From: Xanthomonas indica
GTDB taxonomy: Bacteria; Pseudomonadota; Gammaproteobacteria; Xanthomonadales; Xanthomonadaceae
DNA length: 64,000 nt
Direction of reading: 5' to 3'
Assembly (NCBI RefSeq): GCF_040529045.1
Contig: NZ_CP131914.1
Location: 124,001 to 188,000, forward strand
A model generated the notes under the pieces. The model made no database searches, had not been told where the DNA came from, and saw nothing but the letters and a program-made list of their open reading frames with translations. Shown in pieces: positions 63,834-64,000 of this stretch. The first letter of the stretch is position 1. Each line of letters opens with the position of its first letter. A program made the position numbers and the translations under genes.

Positions 63834-64000
63834 TCAGGCCGCCTGCTTAGTCTGTGCCAGGCTGGCCATATCGATGACGAAGCGGTACTTCACGTCGCCC
63901 TTGAGCATGCGCTCGTAGGCCTCGTTGATCTGCGCCATCTCGATCGTCTCGATGTCGGACACGATGCCGTGCTTGGCGCAGAAATCCAGCATTTCCTGGG
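63834..64000 (-). CDS. Zinc-dependent NAD(P) alcohol dehydrogenase, C-terminal part
   Basis: About 54 C-terminal residues are present, cut at the right edge. The segment [17 protein letters not shown], then [20 protein letters not shown], is the hallmark end of the cinnamyl-alcohol-dehydrogenase/YahK branch of medium-chain dehydrogenases, which reduce a broad range of aldehydes with NADPH. The catalytic zinc site lies outside the window. Confidence 0.9.
   Translation of the reverse strand, partial: QEMLDFCAKHGIVSDIETIEMAQINEAYERMLKGDVKYRFVIDMASLAQTKQAA

Noticed and set aside
1-64000. tRNA, rRNA, CRISPR, prophage or complete insertion sequence
   Set aside because: None could be recognised on either strand; the only mobile-looking items are REP and other short repeats.

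Overview
The window is high-GC gammaproteobacterial chromosome and looks like Xanthomonas or a close relative in the Lysobacteraceae. The grounds are a xylan-utilisation locus with a large TonB-dependent receptor and LacI regulators, several intergenic repeats beginning GTAGGAGCGGCTTCAGCCGCGAC, and the gene content overall. No rRNA, tRNA, CRISPR array, phage or complete insertion sequence was seen. The assignment to Xanthomonas is from recognition, not from a search.

Layout. (1) 1-17427 is a xylan / glucuronoxylan catabolic locus. It holds a sialate/acetylxylan-type O-acetylesterase (cut by the window edge), GH67 alpha-glucuronidase, a LacI regulator, a GH3 exo-glycosidase, xylose isomerase and xylulokinase. 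These are followed by a four-gene surface module of TonB receptor, SapC-like protein, JmjC-like cupin and tryptophan-halogenase-like flavoprotein, then a second, paralogous LacI regulator. Two 14-bp palindromic boxes (9458-9471 and 16280-16293) stand before xylB and between the receptor and the second lacI. The picture is oligosaccharide uptake through the receptor, periplasmic or cytoplasmic trimming by GH67/GH3/esterase, and xylose entry into the pentose phosphate pathway through XylA and XylB. (2) 17428-18507 has no gene. It carries a roughly 275-bp inverted repeat with a REP hairpin in its loop. (3) 18508-26025 holds an L,D-transpeptidase-like protein overlapping an APC permease, small stress or membrane proteins, a PQQ-type sugar dehydrogenase and a cytosolic BglX-like GH3 enzyme behind a LacI-type operator. 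(4) 26279-31577 (minus) holds alpha-E and circularly permuted ATP-grasp proteins, an MscS-type channel, folB and tsaD. (5) 31699-35478 (plus) is rpsU-yqeY-yihY-dnaG, a variant of the macromolecular synthesis operon. (6) 35588-41713 holds a class-3 lipase, a bile-acid:sodium symporter-like carrier, a thioredoxin-fold lipoprotein and a soluble chemoreceptor with twin PAS domains. (7) 41802-50323 is the full aa3-type cytochrome c oxidase cluster: structural genes ctaC, ctaD and ctaE, Cox11, SURF1, heme A synthesis genes ctaA and ctaB, an SCO-like protein and very small membrane proteins. (8) 50550-64000 holds bifunctional putA, a FadL-type porin, a rhomboid protease, DUF1820, a frameshifted 2-hydroxyacid dehydrogenase, ctpA and envC for cell-wall remodelling, a VNG-repeat secreted protein, an M28 lipoprotein peptidase and the end of a zinc alcohol dehydrogenase.

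Most interesting for follow-up are the receptor/SapC/cupin/halogenase module; the intergenic repeat whose arm encodes the last residues and stop of TsaD; the long structured inverted repeat; matching UUG start contexts in the two LacI paralogues; the 18-19-residue VNG repeat protein; and the single frameshift in the 2-hydroxyacid dehydrogenase gene.
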